Positions 35,369 to 44,735 of a stretch of DNA of 64,000 bases are shown here, piece by piece (positions within the stretch are counted from its first letter, which is position 1; each line of letters begins with the position of its first letter). Source of the stretch: CAZPXZ01 sp965221505. Lineage in GTDB: Bacteria > Pseudomonadota > Alphaproteobacteria > Rhodobacterales > CAZPXZ01. The notes beneath the pieces are model-generated. The model was not told the DNA's origin, did not search any database, and saw nothing but the letters and a program-made list of their open reading frames with translations. Where the stretch lies: assembly GCA_965221505.1 (NCBI GenBank), contig CBDCSI010000002.1:558001-622000 (forward strand). Direction: 5' to 3'. The position numbers and the translations under genes were made by a program.

Positions 35369-36774
35369 GGGACGACCTGACCCGTCTCGGCGTCGCCGAG
35401 CTGGCGCGACTGCTTCGCCGGCGGGAGATCTCGCCGGTGGAGTTGACCGAGAGGTTGCTGGAGCGGACCGAATCGCTGCAACCGTCCCTGAACGCCTTCA
35501 TGTCGGTCGACCGGGAAGCCGCGCTCGAGGCGGCGCGCCGCGCCGAGCGAACGTTCCTCGAAGGACGCCCCGCCGGCCTCATGCACGGAATTCCCTACGC
35601 CGCCAAGGATCTCATCGCGACCCGCGACCTGCCGACGACCATGGGGTCGCGCCTGTTCGAGACTCATCGGCCCTACCGCGACGCCGTGTCGGTCTCGCGC
35701 TTGCGAAAGGCCGGGGCGATCCTGATCGGCAAGACCACGACCTCGGAGTTCGGCCACAAGCCGTTCACCGACGGACCGCTCTTCGGGCGCACCCTCAATC
35801 CGTTCGACCCGGACGTCACCTGCGGCGGATCCAGCGGCGGTTCGGCGGTCGCCGTCGCCACCGGCCAGGTACCGGTCGCGCTGGGAACGGACGGCGGAGG
35901 TTCCGTCCGCATTCCGGCCGCATGTTGCGGAATCGTCGGACTGAAGCCGACGCTGGGCGCGGTGCCCCACCTGGACGTCCCGGATCTGTTCGCCGCCAAC
36001 TCCTATGTCGGCCCCATGGCGCGAACCGTCGAGGACGCCCGGATTCTGTATGACTCCATATGCGGGTTCGACTCGCGCGACCCGTACGGACAGGGACGGC
36101 TGCCGGATCGACCGGGTTCCAAACCGATCCGCGAACTCCGCATCGGACGGATCGAGAACGCCGGCAACGCGGCCCTCGATCCCGAATGCCGCGACGCCGC
36201 ATCGGACGCCGTCTCCGTGCTGGAGCGCGAGGGAGCGCAGGTCGAGCCGGTCGAAGTCGACCTCGCCGGCTTCGAGGAAGCCTTCCTGGTCATTCTCCAG
36301 ACCGCCCTCAGGAGCCGGCTCCTGGAACACTGGGTGGATCGCAGGGAATTGCTCGACCCGAGCCTCGCCAGGACCGTCGAGCTGGGCGGCCGATTCGACG
36401 CCTCGGACCTGCATCGGGCCGGTCGGGAGCGGTCGCGCCGCTTTCGGGAGATCCAGTCCCTGTTCGACCGGTTCGACGTCCTCGCCTCCCCCACCCTGAC
36501 CGCGCCTCCGCTCTCCGTCGACCAGGACCCGCACGGTCCGGTGACCGTCGGGGGCGAGAGCGCCGGAAGCATACGGGGCGCGTGGTATCCCTATACGTTT
36601 CCCTTCAACCTGACCGGACATCCGGCGATATCCGTGCCCTGCGGCCGGACCGCCTCCGGGCTGCCGCTCGGCGTCCAGTTCGTCGCGCCCTGGCACTGCG
36701 AAGCGCTGCTGTTCCGGCTGGGAGCGCAGGTCGAAAAAGCCGCGGGTGCCATTGTTCCGCCGACGGAGCCGTGA
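35356..36774 (+). CDS. Amidase signature family enzyme
   Basis: A 472-residue amidase with the Ser-cisSer-Lys triad: K84 (PYAAKD), S159 in the GGSSGGS motif (157-163) and nucleophile S183 (GTDGGGSVRIPA). Spacing (75 and 24 residues) equals that of GatA-type amidases. It hydrolyses a carboxamide or N-acyl bond in the cytoplasm. It starts at ATG 35356, overlapping the SDR gene end; an in-frame GTG at 35365 in a GTGA overlap is an equally plausible start. The operon (deacetylase, two SDRs, amidase) suggests breakdown of a hydroxylated amide or N-acyl compound. Confidence 0.9.
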   Translation: MDAVRDDLTRLGVAELARLLRRREISPVELTERLLERTESLQPSLNAFMSVDREAALEAARRAERTFLEGRPAGLMHGIPYAAKDLIATRDLPTTMGSRLFETHRPYRDAVSVSRLRKAGAILIGKTTTSEFGHKPFTDGPLFGRTLNPFDPDVTCGGSSGGSAVAVATGQVPVALGTDGGGSVRIPAACCGIVGLKPTLGAVPHLDVPDLFAANSYVGPMARTVEDARILYDSICGFDSRDPYGQGRLPDRPGSKPIRELRIGRIENAGNAALDPECRDAASDAVSVLEREGAQVEPVEVDLAGFEEAFLVILQTALRSRLLEHWVDRRELLDPSLARTVELGGRFDASDLHRAGRERSRRFREIQSLFDRFDVLASPTLTAPPLSVDQDPHGPVTVGGESAGSIRGAWYPYTFPFNLTGHPAISVPCGRTASGLPLGVQFVAPWHCEALLFRLGAQVEKAAGAIVPPTEP

Positions 36775-37324
36775 TTTCCGCCGGACCGACCCGAGGCAAG
36801 CATGGGGATCATTGGGAGCGACGTTCCACGACGAACGGAGCGCCGGCACGACGTGGGCGTCGCACCGTCCGTGGTCGCGCATGCGGGGTCCTCGTTGATG
36901 TTGCCAAACCTGAATTGCGATGCCATAGCTGTCGAGTATCCGTCGAACTCAAGGCGGGAGAGGATCGTGCGCGGCCTCCCCAAACGCATCATGGATCGTG
37001 CCGAGGCGCTCTCGGAGGCGAGGCGCGCCGGCACGCAGGTCGGCGAGGGCGTATAGGCGGCGGTATAGCGTGTCCCCGCGCCGCCAGCGCATCAAAATGC
37101 GGCCTCTCGACGATCGGACGTCCGGCCGCGCCCATGGCACCGGCGCTGTGTTCGTCTGACATGACGACAAGCAGGTCCGTGGCCTACGTGGCGGTCAACC
37201 ATGCCGGAAGGCGGTGATCGACGCGGATTGGCGACGGCTATTCGAGGCCGGCTCGGCAGGTTGGCTTGCGGCTGGACGGCTATCCGTTCTATGTTTTCGG
37301 CGACCGGGCGGACGGGAGGCGCTT
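36775..37324. other. 550-base stretch without a clear gene
   Basis: It contains a locally less GC-rich segment (about 36895-36960) and short frames on both strands with no complete domain. The sequence may be a worn mobile-element edge, since accessory genes begin here. Ahead of 37325 a GGGAGG (37314-37319) serves the next gene. Confidence 0.3.
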
Positions 37325-38194
37325 ATGGCAATCCTTGCCAAGGTGGCGCACGGCGTGCGCAGCGGTGCGGTGCGGCGGGTGCTCGGCGCACTTTCCGTGC
37401 TGGCCACGCTCTCCGCCTGCGCCGGCAGCCTTGCGACGCTCCAGATGCACGCGGAAGAGGGCGACCCGCATGCGCAAGTGGCGCTGGGCATGGCGTATCT
37501 CGAGGGAAGTGGCGTGCCGCGCGACGAGGCGAAGGCGGTTGCGCTGGTGCGAGAGGCGGCGAACGCCGGACACGCGGTCGGTCAGATCGCCTTGGGCGCG
37601 ATGTATTCCGACGGCGAGGGCGTGCCTCAGGACCAGCGAACCGCCGTCGACTGGTACCGCAAGGCGGCAGAGCAAGGCTCGCCTCTCGGGCAGCTTCTTC
37701 TCGGCTCGAAATACTACGAGGGTGTGGGCGTAACGAAGGACCCCGCGCGTGCCCTGCAACTCTTTCGCCGGGCGGAAGATGGCTTCCGGTCCGAATTGGC
37801 CCGCGACAACAGCGACGAGCCGCGCTGGGGTCTCGCAGGAGCGCAACAGGGGCTGGCGCAGGTCGAATACAGTTACGGCCTTATGCACTACATGGGCGAG
37901 GGCGCGACGAAGGACGACGCTCTCGCTTTCGAATGGTACGCCAAGGCAGCGAACCGGGGACATATGCTGGCTCAGTTCAATCTCGCCAGTATGTATCTCA
38001 ACGGCGAAGGCACGCCCAAGGACGACGTCCGCGCCTATGCCTGGTTTCGGCTCTCGGCTCTTCAGGGCTTCGAGCCTGCGGAACGGAACCGGTCGCTGCT
38101 CCGGAAGTCGCTGAACACCAAGGACTATTTTGGGGCCGAGTCGTTGAGCCGCCAGATCCAATTCCGGCTGCCCCGTTTGGGACTGCCACGATAG
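37325..38194 (+). CDS. Sel1-repeat lipoprotein
   Basis: A 289-residue protein with a lipoprotein signal (hydrophobic segment LGALSVLATLSAC, lipobox cysteine near residue 32) and then at least five Sel1-like helical repeats, recognisable by the recurring AQVALGMAYLEGSGVPRDEAKA, GQIALGAMYSDGEGVPQDQR, GQLLLGSKYYEGVGVTKDPA, YGLMHYMGEGATKDDA and FNLASMYLNGEGTPKDD units. Sel1 proteins are protein-binding scaffolds at membranes. ATG 37325 follows GGGAGG and places the lipobox correctly; the longer frame from 37214 would hide the signal peptide. Confidence 0.87.
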   Translation: MAILAKVAHGVRSGAVRRVLGALSVLATLSACAGSLATLQMHAEEGDPHAQVALGMAYLEGSGVPRDEAKAVALVREAANAGHAVGQIALGAMYSDGEGVPQDQRTAVDWYRKAAEQGSPLGQLLLGSKYYEGVGVTKDPARALQLFRRAEDGFRSELARDNSDEPRWGLAGAQQGLAQVEYSYGLMHYMGEGATKDDALAFEWYAKAANRGHMLAQFNLASMYLNGEGTPKDDVRAYAWFRLSALQGFEPAERNRSLLRKSLNTKDYFGAESLSRQIQFRLPRLGLPR

Positions 38195-38260
38195 CCGCGC
38201 CTGGTCTTCCACTCGGAGGGGAGGACAGTCTGGCGTAAGCCGGGGTGGCGGTGGTTGGGC

Positions 38261-38601
38261 ATGGCGATTTACGGAAAGTTTCTGGAGGGTGCGCTGGGCT
38301 TCGCGCTGGGCGGTGCGCTCGGCGCTGCTGCGGGCGCGCTCGCCGGGCACGGGCTGACGACCGGCGGCGCACGGCGGCGTCCGGGCCGCCGCAACCCGAG
38401 CCGGAAGCGGACGCCAGCGCAGTGTTCGCGCTCGGCGTGATCGCGCTCGCGGCCAATGTGGCCAAGGCCGACGGCGAGGTGACGCGGGACGAGCTCCGCG
38501 CCTTTTTTCGCCGTGTCTCTCCGTTCGAGGCGGAAAAGCGGCCGAGTTACGTCCCCGTTTGTGGTGTAGGAGTTTGGCATCGGTCGCAAGCTGTGGAGTA
38601 G
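38261..38601 (+). pseudogene. Frameshifted and truncated TerB/DjlA-like gene
   Basis: The first part (MAIYGKFLEGALGFALGG, then LGAAAGALAGHG) is the glycine-rich membrane anchor seen in DjlA-like and TerB-containing proteins. Its frame then drifts into arginine-rich sequence, while an overlapping frame continues with ADASAVFALGVIALAANVAKADGEVTRDELRAFFRR, the start of a TerB helical domain. This too ends early at 38601, without the rest of TerB or a J domain. At least one frameshift (about 38370-38410) and a 3' loss are implied. Confidence 0.6.
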
Positions 38602-38909
38602 GCCCTGCACCGCGACCGTCCGGAGTCTGGCGGCAGCGGGCGGCTTAGCCCCGACGGAGGCTATCGCGGTTCCTGTTCAGCGTTGGGTTTGAGAGCGCAC
38701 CGACCCGATAACCACGATGACCGACGACATGATGACACTGCGGGGCTACCGTCCAACCGCGCATCGGCGCCCGGCCCCGGCCTGCGCCGCTCCGCATCGA
38801 TGCGACCGTCTCGCGTTCTTCGGCAGCTGCCCATTCGGTAGTGAGGCTGCCGCAGCCCTGCGGTCGACGAGACGTGCGTGGGAGTACGGCGGCGGTAGCG
38901 GCTCAGTCG
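38602..38909. other. 308-base stretch without a gene
   Basis: It lies between the TerB-like remnant and the 3' end of the unknown gene pair. No protein-like frame, repeat or hairpin of note was seen. Confidence 0.3.
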
Positions 38910-40274
38910 TCAATTGCCGCCGCGGCCGGCTATGTCCGGCGCGTCTGCCCGGTCGATACGACCGCGGTTCAACAGCTTGGTCTGGATCATCCACGGCGAA
39001 ACCGCAAAGCGTTCAGCGGCGTCATTCTGCCTGTCTTCAGAATCGTAGTCACCCGCCAGGATTTCCTCGACCGCTACGAACGGCGCCAGCAGTTCCGCAG
39101 CGAACGCACGCTGCACCGTTTGCCGGTAGCTGTACGTCCTCGTAGCGGGAGCGAGCGGTTCGCCGGCCCAGCCCATCGGACCGCCGAGCAAGCGATCGCC
39201 GATCAGACGCGCAAGTTCGAACCGCCGCCCGGTTTGCCGTTTCGACCTCAGCGCCAGCCGTGCGCACCCGTCCTCCGGATCGAACAGGAAAGAAATGCCG
39301 TCGGTGCGCCGGTCCGTCTCGGCGATCGCTGCCTGCGTCGTGCCGGCGAATTCCGCGAGTTTGCAGTCGGAAACCGGCTGGCCGTCGAGCGCTTCCTGGC
39401 GGCGAAGCCGGCGTGCGGCCTCTTCCCCGATGCGCCACGCTCTGACCTCTCCCGCCTGGCGTTCGACGCCGGCTGCGTCCCCCAGAACGGCCGCGTCGCC
39501 GACGTCGACGTCGAAACCGCTCGCCTGCGCGGCTTCCGCGATGTCCCGAGCGGAGATCATTCCCTCCGCCGCGCCGCCTTGACGCGCCGCGTCGGCGGCG
39601 ATTTCACCCAGCGCCTCCGAACCGAGTGCCGAGGCGTCCTCGAGATGGAGGCTGATCGAAGCCTCGTCCGCTTCTCCGGGGTCGTAGCCGAGTTTCGCTT
39701 CCAGCCTCCGGAAGCACGCAAGATCGGCTTGCCGCCGTTCGGTTGCGAGATCGCTCCACAGGCAATGGAGATTGGTGTCGCGAATACCCTGCCGTTCCAG
39801 CCGGGCCAGAACGTCCTCGACGAACCGGTCGATCCCCTCTTCCAGCTCAGTCGCCGGAATCGTCTGGCGTCCGGCGACGCCCAAGAAACGGAACAGGACA
39901 TAGCCCGGACGTCCGGACAGTTCGGACTCGATTAAGGCTTGCACCCCGTCCGACCAGATCGCGATGTTGGGCCATTCGTAGCCGTCTCCCACGGTCGTCA
40001 ACCGATGGGCGAAATCCCAGCGGTTACGGGCTTCGCGATCAGACGGGAGGACGACCTCCCAACGCAACCGCCACCAGTTCCAGACCAGCCATTCGGCGAG
40101 AGGGTAGCCGGCGACATGGGGGCCGCGGCGAAGCTCGCCGAGTTCGGCGTCGTCGCCGTGAGTCAGCAGCCGTTGGTTGGCCTTGACTTCGAGCAGGCCG
40201 AATGTGGCCCGCTCTTCGACAGAACCCGAAGACAGCGCCTCGCAAGACAGCGAAATCGTCAGTCGATGGGACAT
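38910..40274 (-). CDS. Conserved-looking hypothetical protein with ImmA-like C-terminal segment (454 aa)
   Basis: A 454-residue protein starting at ATG 40274 (MSHRLTISLSCEALSSG). The first 130 residues are rich in Trp/Arg (AEWLVWNWWRLRWEV, EWPNIAIWSDG). The C-terminus (about 395-454, YRQTVQRAFAAELLAPFVAVEE, FAVSPWMIQTKLLNRG) resembles the end of ImmA/IrrE metallopeptidases, but no HExxH motif exists anywhere, so a peptidase role is not supported. It overlaps its upstream partner by 16 bases and lies in an island with IS remnants, an Mrr nuclease and HigBA, so a defence or regulatory role is possible. I do not recognise a named family. Confidence 0.65.
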   Translation of the reverse strand: MSHRLTISLSCEALSSGSVEERATFGLLEVKANQRLLTHGDDAELGELRRGPHVAGYPLAEWLVWNWWRLRWEVVLPSDREARNRWDFAHRLTTVGDGYEWPNIAIWSDGVQALIESELSGRPGYVLFRFLGVAGRQTIPATELEEGIDRFVEDVLARLERQGIRDTNLHCLWSDLATERRQADLACFRRLEAKLGYDPGEADEASISLHLEDASALGSEALGEIAADAARQGGAAEGMISARDIAEAAQASGFDVDVGDAAVLGDAAGVERQAGEVRAWRIGEEAARRLRRQEALDGQPVSDCKLAEFAGTTQAAIAETDRRTDGISFLFDPEDGCARLALRSKRQTGRRFELARLIGDRLLGGPMGWAGEPLAPATRTYSYRQTVQRAFAAELLAPFVAVEEILAGDYDSEDRQNDAAERFAVSPWMIQTKLLNRGRIDRADAPDIAGRGGN

Positions 40275-40696
40275 CTCGAACGCCACTCTCTGACGACCAG
40301 CCGGCGCATGCCGTCGTCGTCCTCCCCCAGGACATACCCGCGATACTCGGAAACGCTCCCGAGCTTGGCCTCGCTGGCGCGCCCCTCCGAATCGACAGCC
40401 CAGACATACTTCGGAAATCCGTCCTGTCTGGCAGAGCTGATCCTGCCGCGCTTCAGCCCTTCGCGGAACGGCGCCTGCGCTTCGGCGTGCTTCGGACGCC
40501 GGCCGCCGCCGTCGCACAGCGACTTGGGCGGGCGCGGGTTCGCCGACAGATGGAATCCGTAGTCGGCGGCCGACCGCTTGTGGTTAGCGTTGTCGCTGTA
40601 GCGCACCCGGTCGACCAGGAGATCCTGTCGGCGCGGGTCGATCTCGCCTCGGGGGGCGAGTCTCCGCTTAGGCCTGTCTTGTTGACGTGCGGGCAT
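40259..40696 (-). CDS. Hypothetical protein, partner of the downstream 454-aa protein (145 aa)
   Basis: The frame is open upstream into an IS481 remnant, but ATG 40696 gives a compact start (MPARQQDRPKRRL) and a soluble protein of 145 residues. Characteristic segments are RDLL-like RRQDLLVDRVRY, HKRSAADYGFHLSANPRP, and a well-ordered C-terminal strand region (FPKYVWAVDSEGR, YRGYVLGEDDDGMRRLVVREW). No known domain is recognised. The 16-base overlap with the next gene implies co-translation. Start position is uncertain because the transposase remnant may have replaced the native upstream region. Confidence 0.6.
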   Translation of the reverse strand: MPARQQDRPKRRLAPRGEIDPRRQDLLVDRVRYSDNANHKRSAADYGFHLSANPRPPKSLCDGGGRRPKHAEAQAPFREGLKRGRISSARQDGFPKYVWAVDSEGRASEAKLGSVSEYRGYVLGEDDDGMRRLVVREWRSRCPID

Positions 40697-40845
40697 CCGG
40701 CGTGCTGTGTTCCCACTACGGTGCCCAGACAGTGCAGTCGAGGGGCCGACGCTCCGTTCATACGCATTGTATGTCGTTGGCGTCGGCATTTCAACGATAT
40801 GTTCTCCCGACCTTCTCTTGCATGTCAACGGCACTTCCTCGTCCA

Positions 40846-41430
40846 TGAGTAACGAGGCCGTGGCGGTATCGCCGGCCGTAGGAGAAGTAAGGCGGTCGAA
40901 CGGGGTCTGTCCTCTATGCGTCCGGTGCAGTCTCCTGGTAATGAACTCGAGGGCGGAGGCATCGATCCACCGGTTGACGCTGTCGAGGTCGTCGGGCAGG
41001 TCCGAGGCGGCGCGGAACCCGCCATGTTCTGTTGCCTGAGTCGTTGAGTTCGCGGGGAGAGCGTCCAGAGGTCGATCAATCGCTTTGGCACTCCGTTTCC
41101 ACGCTCGCCTCGAATTCCGGTCCCTCGTCGATCCGGACGGCGTTGACGGGGAAGAGCATGGCGCTGCGAAATTCGTCGAGGAATCGTGCAGCTCGGCGGT
41201 GATCGCGTATCGCCAGGTCTGGGCGCAGATTCAAGCGGAGACGGGTTCCGAGGCGGCGAATTGCTTCCGGTGGGCCGGCGCGGGCAGAGTTTGACATTCA
41301 GGGGGTCGATCAGGACGATCTCGCCAATCCGGGCGGGCCGCTTGCCCCGGGGCAGGCGGCGGGCGTGCGCCACCGGGCGTGAGGGGCCTTTCGGCGCAAT
41401 GTCCGGGGTCCGGGGCCAGGACGACGATGC
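40846..41430 (-). pseudogene. IS481-family transposase remnant
   Basis: Pieces of a DDE/rve integrase-type transposase occur in order on the minus strand in different frames: HARRLPRGKRPARIGEIVLID (about 41373-41305), KQFAASEPV (about 41250), RAARFLDEFRSAM then FPVNAVRIDEGPEFEAS (about 41190-41095), and DLPDDLDSVNRWIDA then LHRTHRGQTPFDRLTSP (about 41005-40880). The order and motifs are those of IS481-family proteins, which have the second catalytic Asp in an IDGGSEF-like block, here IDEGPEF. At least three frameshifts and a TGA after ECQSD inactivate it. N-terminus and inverted repeats were not found. Confidence 0.68.
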
Positions 41431-41863
41431 CCCGGGGCCATTTCAAGGAGCAGACAGCGCCCGTCGAACCAATTCCCGTTCTCGTTGGATCATTTGAAGA
41501 GAGATTCCCATCGGGCCGCCTACCCGCCGCGTTCGTTCTTGCCATTCCTGATAACCGGCAAGGGCATGCAGACGAGCGGAGCCGTCTGCGCCCGCGTGAG
41601 AAGCGCCTGCCTCCTTACCTCCCGCGGACTAATCCGGAAATTCAGAGCGGCCGGGCCTTCTCCGACCGCATGGCCCGGTGCCTCGTAGAGGGACTGGATT
41701 AGGTCCTAACCGAACGTGGTCATGGTCTCCCCCTTGACGGGGCGGACTGGATCGTCTCGACGGTCTTGCAGTATCGTACGCGGGACCCGCTTCCCCCTGT
41801 CTCTTGGGCACACGGCGAAACGGGCGCAGCGCAGGCCTGCGACCCGCGCATGGGGACCGGCGC
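41431..41863. other. 433-base stretch between IS481 remnant and Mrr gene
   Basis: No complete gene. It may include the worn 5' part of the IS481 element, but no motif could be assigned. Confidence 0.3.
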
Positions 41864-42784
41864 TCACAGGTCGAAGTAGTCCTCGTCGATTCGCTTGATC
41901 TCGTGGCGGACCCATGTTCGCACGCCGATGCCGTGGCGAACCATGAGGCGTGCCAATTCCGCGCCTTCGATCAGGACGATCCGCTTTGGACTCCGCTCGA
42001 CGTAGCGTTTCGCGGCCTTCGTGAATCCCGCCGTGGTCACGAACACGCCCTTGGTCGTGCCTGCCGCATCGATCGCCCCGGCAAAATTCCGCAGGTCGCC
42101 TTCGCCTACGGTGTTGCCCTCCGCGTATTTCTTGGCCTGGACGTAGACTTCGTCGAGCCCGAGCGCGTCCTCGCGGATGGTGCCGTCGATACCTCCGTCG
42201 CCGGAGCGGCCGGTCACTCTTCCCCTCTGCGAGTCGCCTCCGCCGTACCCCATCGCAAGCAGCAGATCGACCACTACCTGTTCCAGAAATTCGGGTTCCG
42301 ACGCCCGCACACGATGCAACACCTCCGCTTCCAGGCTCTCCTGCACTCGGCGAAAGGCGAGATCCAGCGCTTCATCAGGCGTCTCGTACGGCTCGACGGA
42401 CGTCTCCGGTTTCGCCTCCGGCTCGGGCGACGGGCTTCTCTGTTTCTTCATCCAATCGACGTATGCCGGGTAACTCTGAAGCGTCTTCCGGTCCAGACTT
42501 GACGGATTCTCCGAAAGCAGTCGATCGCCGTCCGGGGTCAATTGCCGGACGGCTCGACGGACGCGAACGAGGAGGCCGGCGCGCTCCAGATACAACAAGC
42601 TCCAACTCATACGATTCGCGAGAACTGACTGTCCATTGATCGCATGCCTTTTCCGCACGTCCTCCGGCGAAAGGCCCAGCTTCGCAACGACGCGGGAACG
42701 AATCTCGGCCACCGACGCTTCGGTTCCGTCGGCCAGTGCCTGGAGCGTGGGAAGCATCAACGTCTGGTAATCGGGAACGGGCAC
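41864..42784 (-). CDS. mrr: Mrr-type restriction endonuclease
   Basis: A 306-residue Mrr homologue. N-terminal winged-helix domain (about 1-95: VPDYQTLMLPTLQALADG, then WSLLYLERAGLLVRVRRAVRQLT) and a C-terminal PD-(D/E)xK nuclease domain with D200 (GDGGIDG) and Q216-A-K218 (VYVQAKKY), the Q-x-K variant usual in Mrr. Mrr is a type IV enzyme cutting methylated DNA. GTG 42784 follows AAGGAG at good spacing, and the N-terminus then matches the family start. All catalytic residues are present, so unlike the neighbouring toxins it looks functional. Confidence 0.9.
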   Translation of the reverse strand: MPVPDYQTLMLPTLQALADGTEASVAEIRSRVVAKLGLSPEDVRKRHAINGQSVLANRMSWSLLYLERAGLLVRVRRAVRQLTPDGDRLLSENPSSLDRKTLQSYPAYVDWMKKQRSPSPEPEAKPETSVEPYETPDEALDLAFRRVQESLEAEVLHRVRASEPEFLEQVVVDLLLAMGYGGGDSQRGRVTGRSGDGGIDGTIREDALGLDEVYVQAKKYAEGNTVGEGDLRNFAGAIDAAGTTKGVFVTTAGFTKAAKRYVERSPKRIVLIEGAELARLMVRHGIGVRTWVRHEIKRIDEDYFDL

Positions 42785-43291
42785 CGCTTCAACTCCTTCG
42801 CTACCGTGTCTCGGGGCAGTGCGAAACCGTCGGATCCCAGATTCCGCCGAGAAGGGGTCCAGAAGACGCCTTGGATATCGACCGTCTCTGCCACTCGACG
42901 CCTTGAGGTTGCTAACAGAACTTTGCTCAGACCGCAATGCGGCGTTCGGTCGCGCCGCCCCTTTCAAGAAGCTCGGACGCCCTGCGGATCTCACCGCAAG
43001 CGAAGCGCCTTCGTGGAATCCGGCAACGCTCGTTCGACCTGTCCATCGCACAGGGTAGTCGGGGCATGTGCCTGGCGAAGGGGCTCGCTCGCAAACAAGT
43101 CTCTGATCTCGTGCGACGGTCGGCACACCGCGCGACTCTACCCGCCTCCTGTTTGCGGCGATCGCCGTTCAGGCGCTGCGGTCGAGCGTGAGCGTCCGCA
43201 TCGGAAACGCTCTGTACATGCCTCTGCGAAGGAATTGCCGGATCACGGCGTTACGTTCCTGACAACCGAACCGAGCGAAGAGACCAGACCC
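42785..43291. other. 507-base divergent intergenic stretch
   Basis: It lies between the divergent Mrr and MsrQ genes. Open frames on both strands are shadows. It should contain both promoters, but no convincing element was found. Confidence 0.3.
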
Positions 43292-43897
43292 ATGCGCGCA
43301 CTCAAGGCATTCCTGAACCATCACCTGTTCTTCTGGGCCGTTCTGTCGCTGCCCGCGATCCCCATGATCGGCCAGCTTGCGTCGGGCGATCCGGAAGCGA
43401 TCAGGGACCTGCTACATCCGACCGGAGAATTCGCGGCACGGTTCCTGATTCTCGCCTTGATGATCACGCCGCTCACCCTCCTGCTACGGGGCTGGCGCGG
43501 GCCGAGGTGGCTCCTGCGACGGCGGCGCTATATCGGCGTGGCGGCGTTCGGCTACGCTGCAGTGCATCTCGTGGCCTACCTGGTCGATATGGGAGCCGGC
43601 GCCTTCGCCGCCGACGAGATCTTCAGCCTTGCCATCTGGACGGCATGGGTCGCGTTCCTGATCTTCATCCCCCTCGCGGTCACGTCCACCGACCGTTGGG
43701 TTCGAACCCTGAAGAAACGCTGGAAGACCCTGCACCGCGCCGTCTACGCCGCGGCGGTGCTGACCCTCCTTCATTGGGCCGCCCTGGAGGACTGGGGAGG
43801 CGTCGGACCCGCGCTTGTTCACTTTGCGCCGCTTGCGCTTCTGGAAGCGTATCGGATCGTGCGATGGCTTCGACGGACGTCCGGCCAGCCCGCCTGA
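43292..43897 (+). CDS. msrQ: MsrQ-type heme-binding membrane subunit
   Basis: A 201-residue ferric-reductase-like membrane protein with about five or six helices. Heme-ligand histidines lie in FGYAAVHLVAYLVD and in the pair TLHRAVYAAAVLTLLHWAAL, the pattern of MsrQ/YedZ. MsrQ passes electrons to the periplasmic molybdenum enzyme MsrP, which repairs methionine sulfoxide. Unusually, no msrP is adjacent; it must be elsewhere or absent. Start ATG 43292. Confidence 0.88.
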   Translation: MRALKAFLNHHLFFWAVLSLPAIPMIGQLASGDPEAIRDLLHPTGEFAARFLILALMITPLTLLLRGWRGPRWLLRRRRYIGVAAFGYAAVHLVAYLVDMGAGAFAADEIFSLAIWTAWVAFLIFIPLAVTSTDRWVRTLKKRWKTLHRAVYAAAVLTLLHWAALEDWGGVGPALVHFAPLALLEAYRIVRWLRRTSGQPA

Positions 43898-43918
43898 GAG
43901 CCCAAATCATAAGTCCTT

Positions 43919-44733
43919 GTCACGTCTATGTGTTTGCTGCCACTGAAGAAGTTCTTGCGCTCCGCTCGCGGGCCACTCGACGCATATGAGACCGTGCCGC
44001 GGCCAGTTGCACCCATGCGAGAAAAAAATGATTGTCCGCTCGTCGTCCTTGAAGAGCCGTCTGCAGCCTCCCGTCCGGGCGAAGGCTCGTTCGACGACAC
44101 AGTGTCGGGAGACGACCTCGAACCCCGCGGCGTTCGGTTCCTTCCCGACGGTTTCCGGGAGATCGGGGTGGTCGGGTTTGGCCAAATTTCGCTGCAGCTT
44201 CGGCCCCGAAGTACCCCTTGTCGGCAATATCCGCCCTGACTGACGGCGCTTCCGCGAGCGACGCCAGCAGAACCTGGACCGCACCGTCTGGGTCGCGAAC
44301 GGCTGCAGGACGGCTGCAGGTCGCGACCGACGAACCTTCGACATCGACCGCCGAGCGGCTCTTGCGACCGGCGATTTTCTTGCCCGGTTCATATCCGCGC
44401 GGGCCACCGCTCTCCGTCATCCTGGCGCTTTGGCTGTCCAGGATCGCAGCTCGCGGCTCCGGCGAGCGGCCCGCAAGTGTCCGGCAAGGGTCCCGAAGCG
44501 CTCCCGGAACCCGCTGCGGCACCCCATCCCTCTTCCCGGCGTAGAAGTAGTTCCGAACCGTCCAGAACGGCGGATAACTCGGCGGAACGATGCGCCGCTG
44601 CCACCCCGTCGCGAGAATGTACCGAACCGCGTCGAAAACGCTCTGCAAGTTCGTGGTGCGAAGACGACCTGTCACGCCCTGCTTCGGCAGAAGGGGCTCG
44701 ACGTTCGCCCACTTGCGGCACGACGGCTCGGCG
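43919..44733 (-). pseudogene. IS5-family transposase remnant
   Basis: On the minus strand the frame reads KWANVEPLLPKQGVTGRLRT, then SVFDAVRYILATGWQRR, PPFWTVRNYFYAG, ILDSQSARMTESGGPRGYEPGKK, which is the N-terminal and DDE region of an IS5-family transposase (the LDSQS and GGPRGYD-GKK blocks are diagnostic). A frameshift near 44150 moves the rest (GFEVVSRHCVVERAFARTGGCRRL, the third catalytic Glu block) into another frame. The element abuts a HigB fragment, so its insertion probably removed the toxin's 5' end. Exact ends and terminal repeats are not resolved. Confidence 0.78.
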
Positions 44734-44735
44734 GG

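Noticed and set aside
36802..37056. 84-codon open frame after the amidase gene
   Set aside because: Contains RRERIVRGLPKRIMDRAEAL, which looks helical, but no ribosome site, no family and inconsistent composition in its first half.
38641..38720. Possible structured RNA in a GC-rich stretch
   Set aside because: No tRNA cloverleaf, no conserved arm sequence and no long stem could be drawn.
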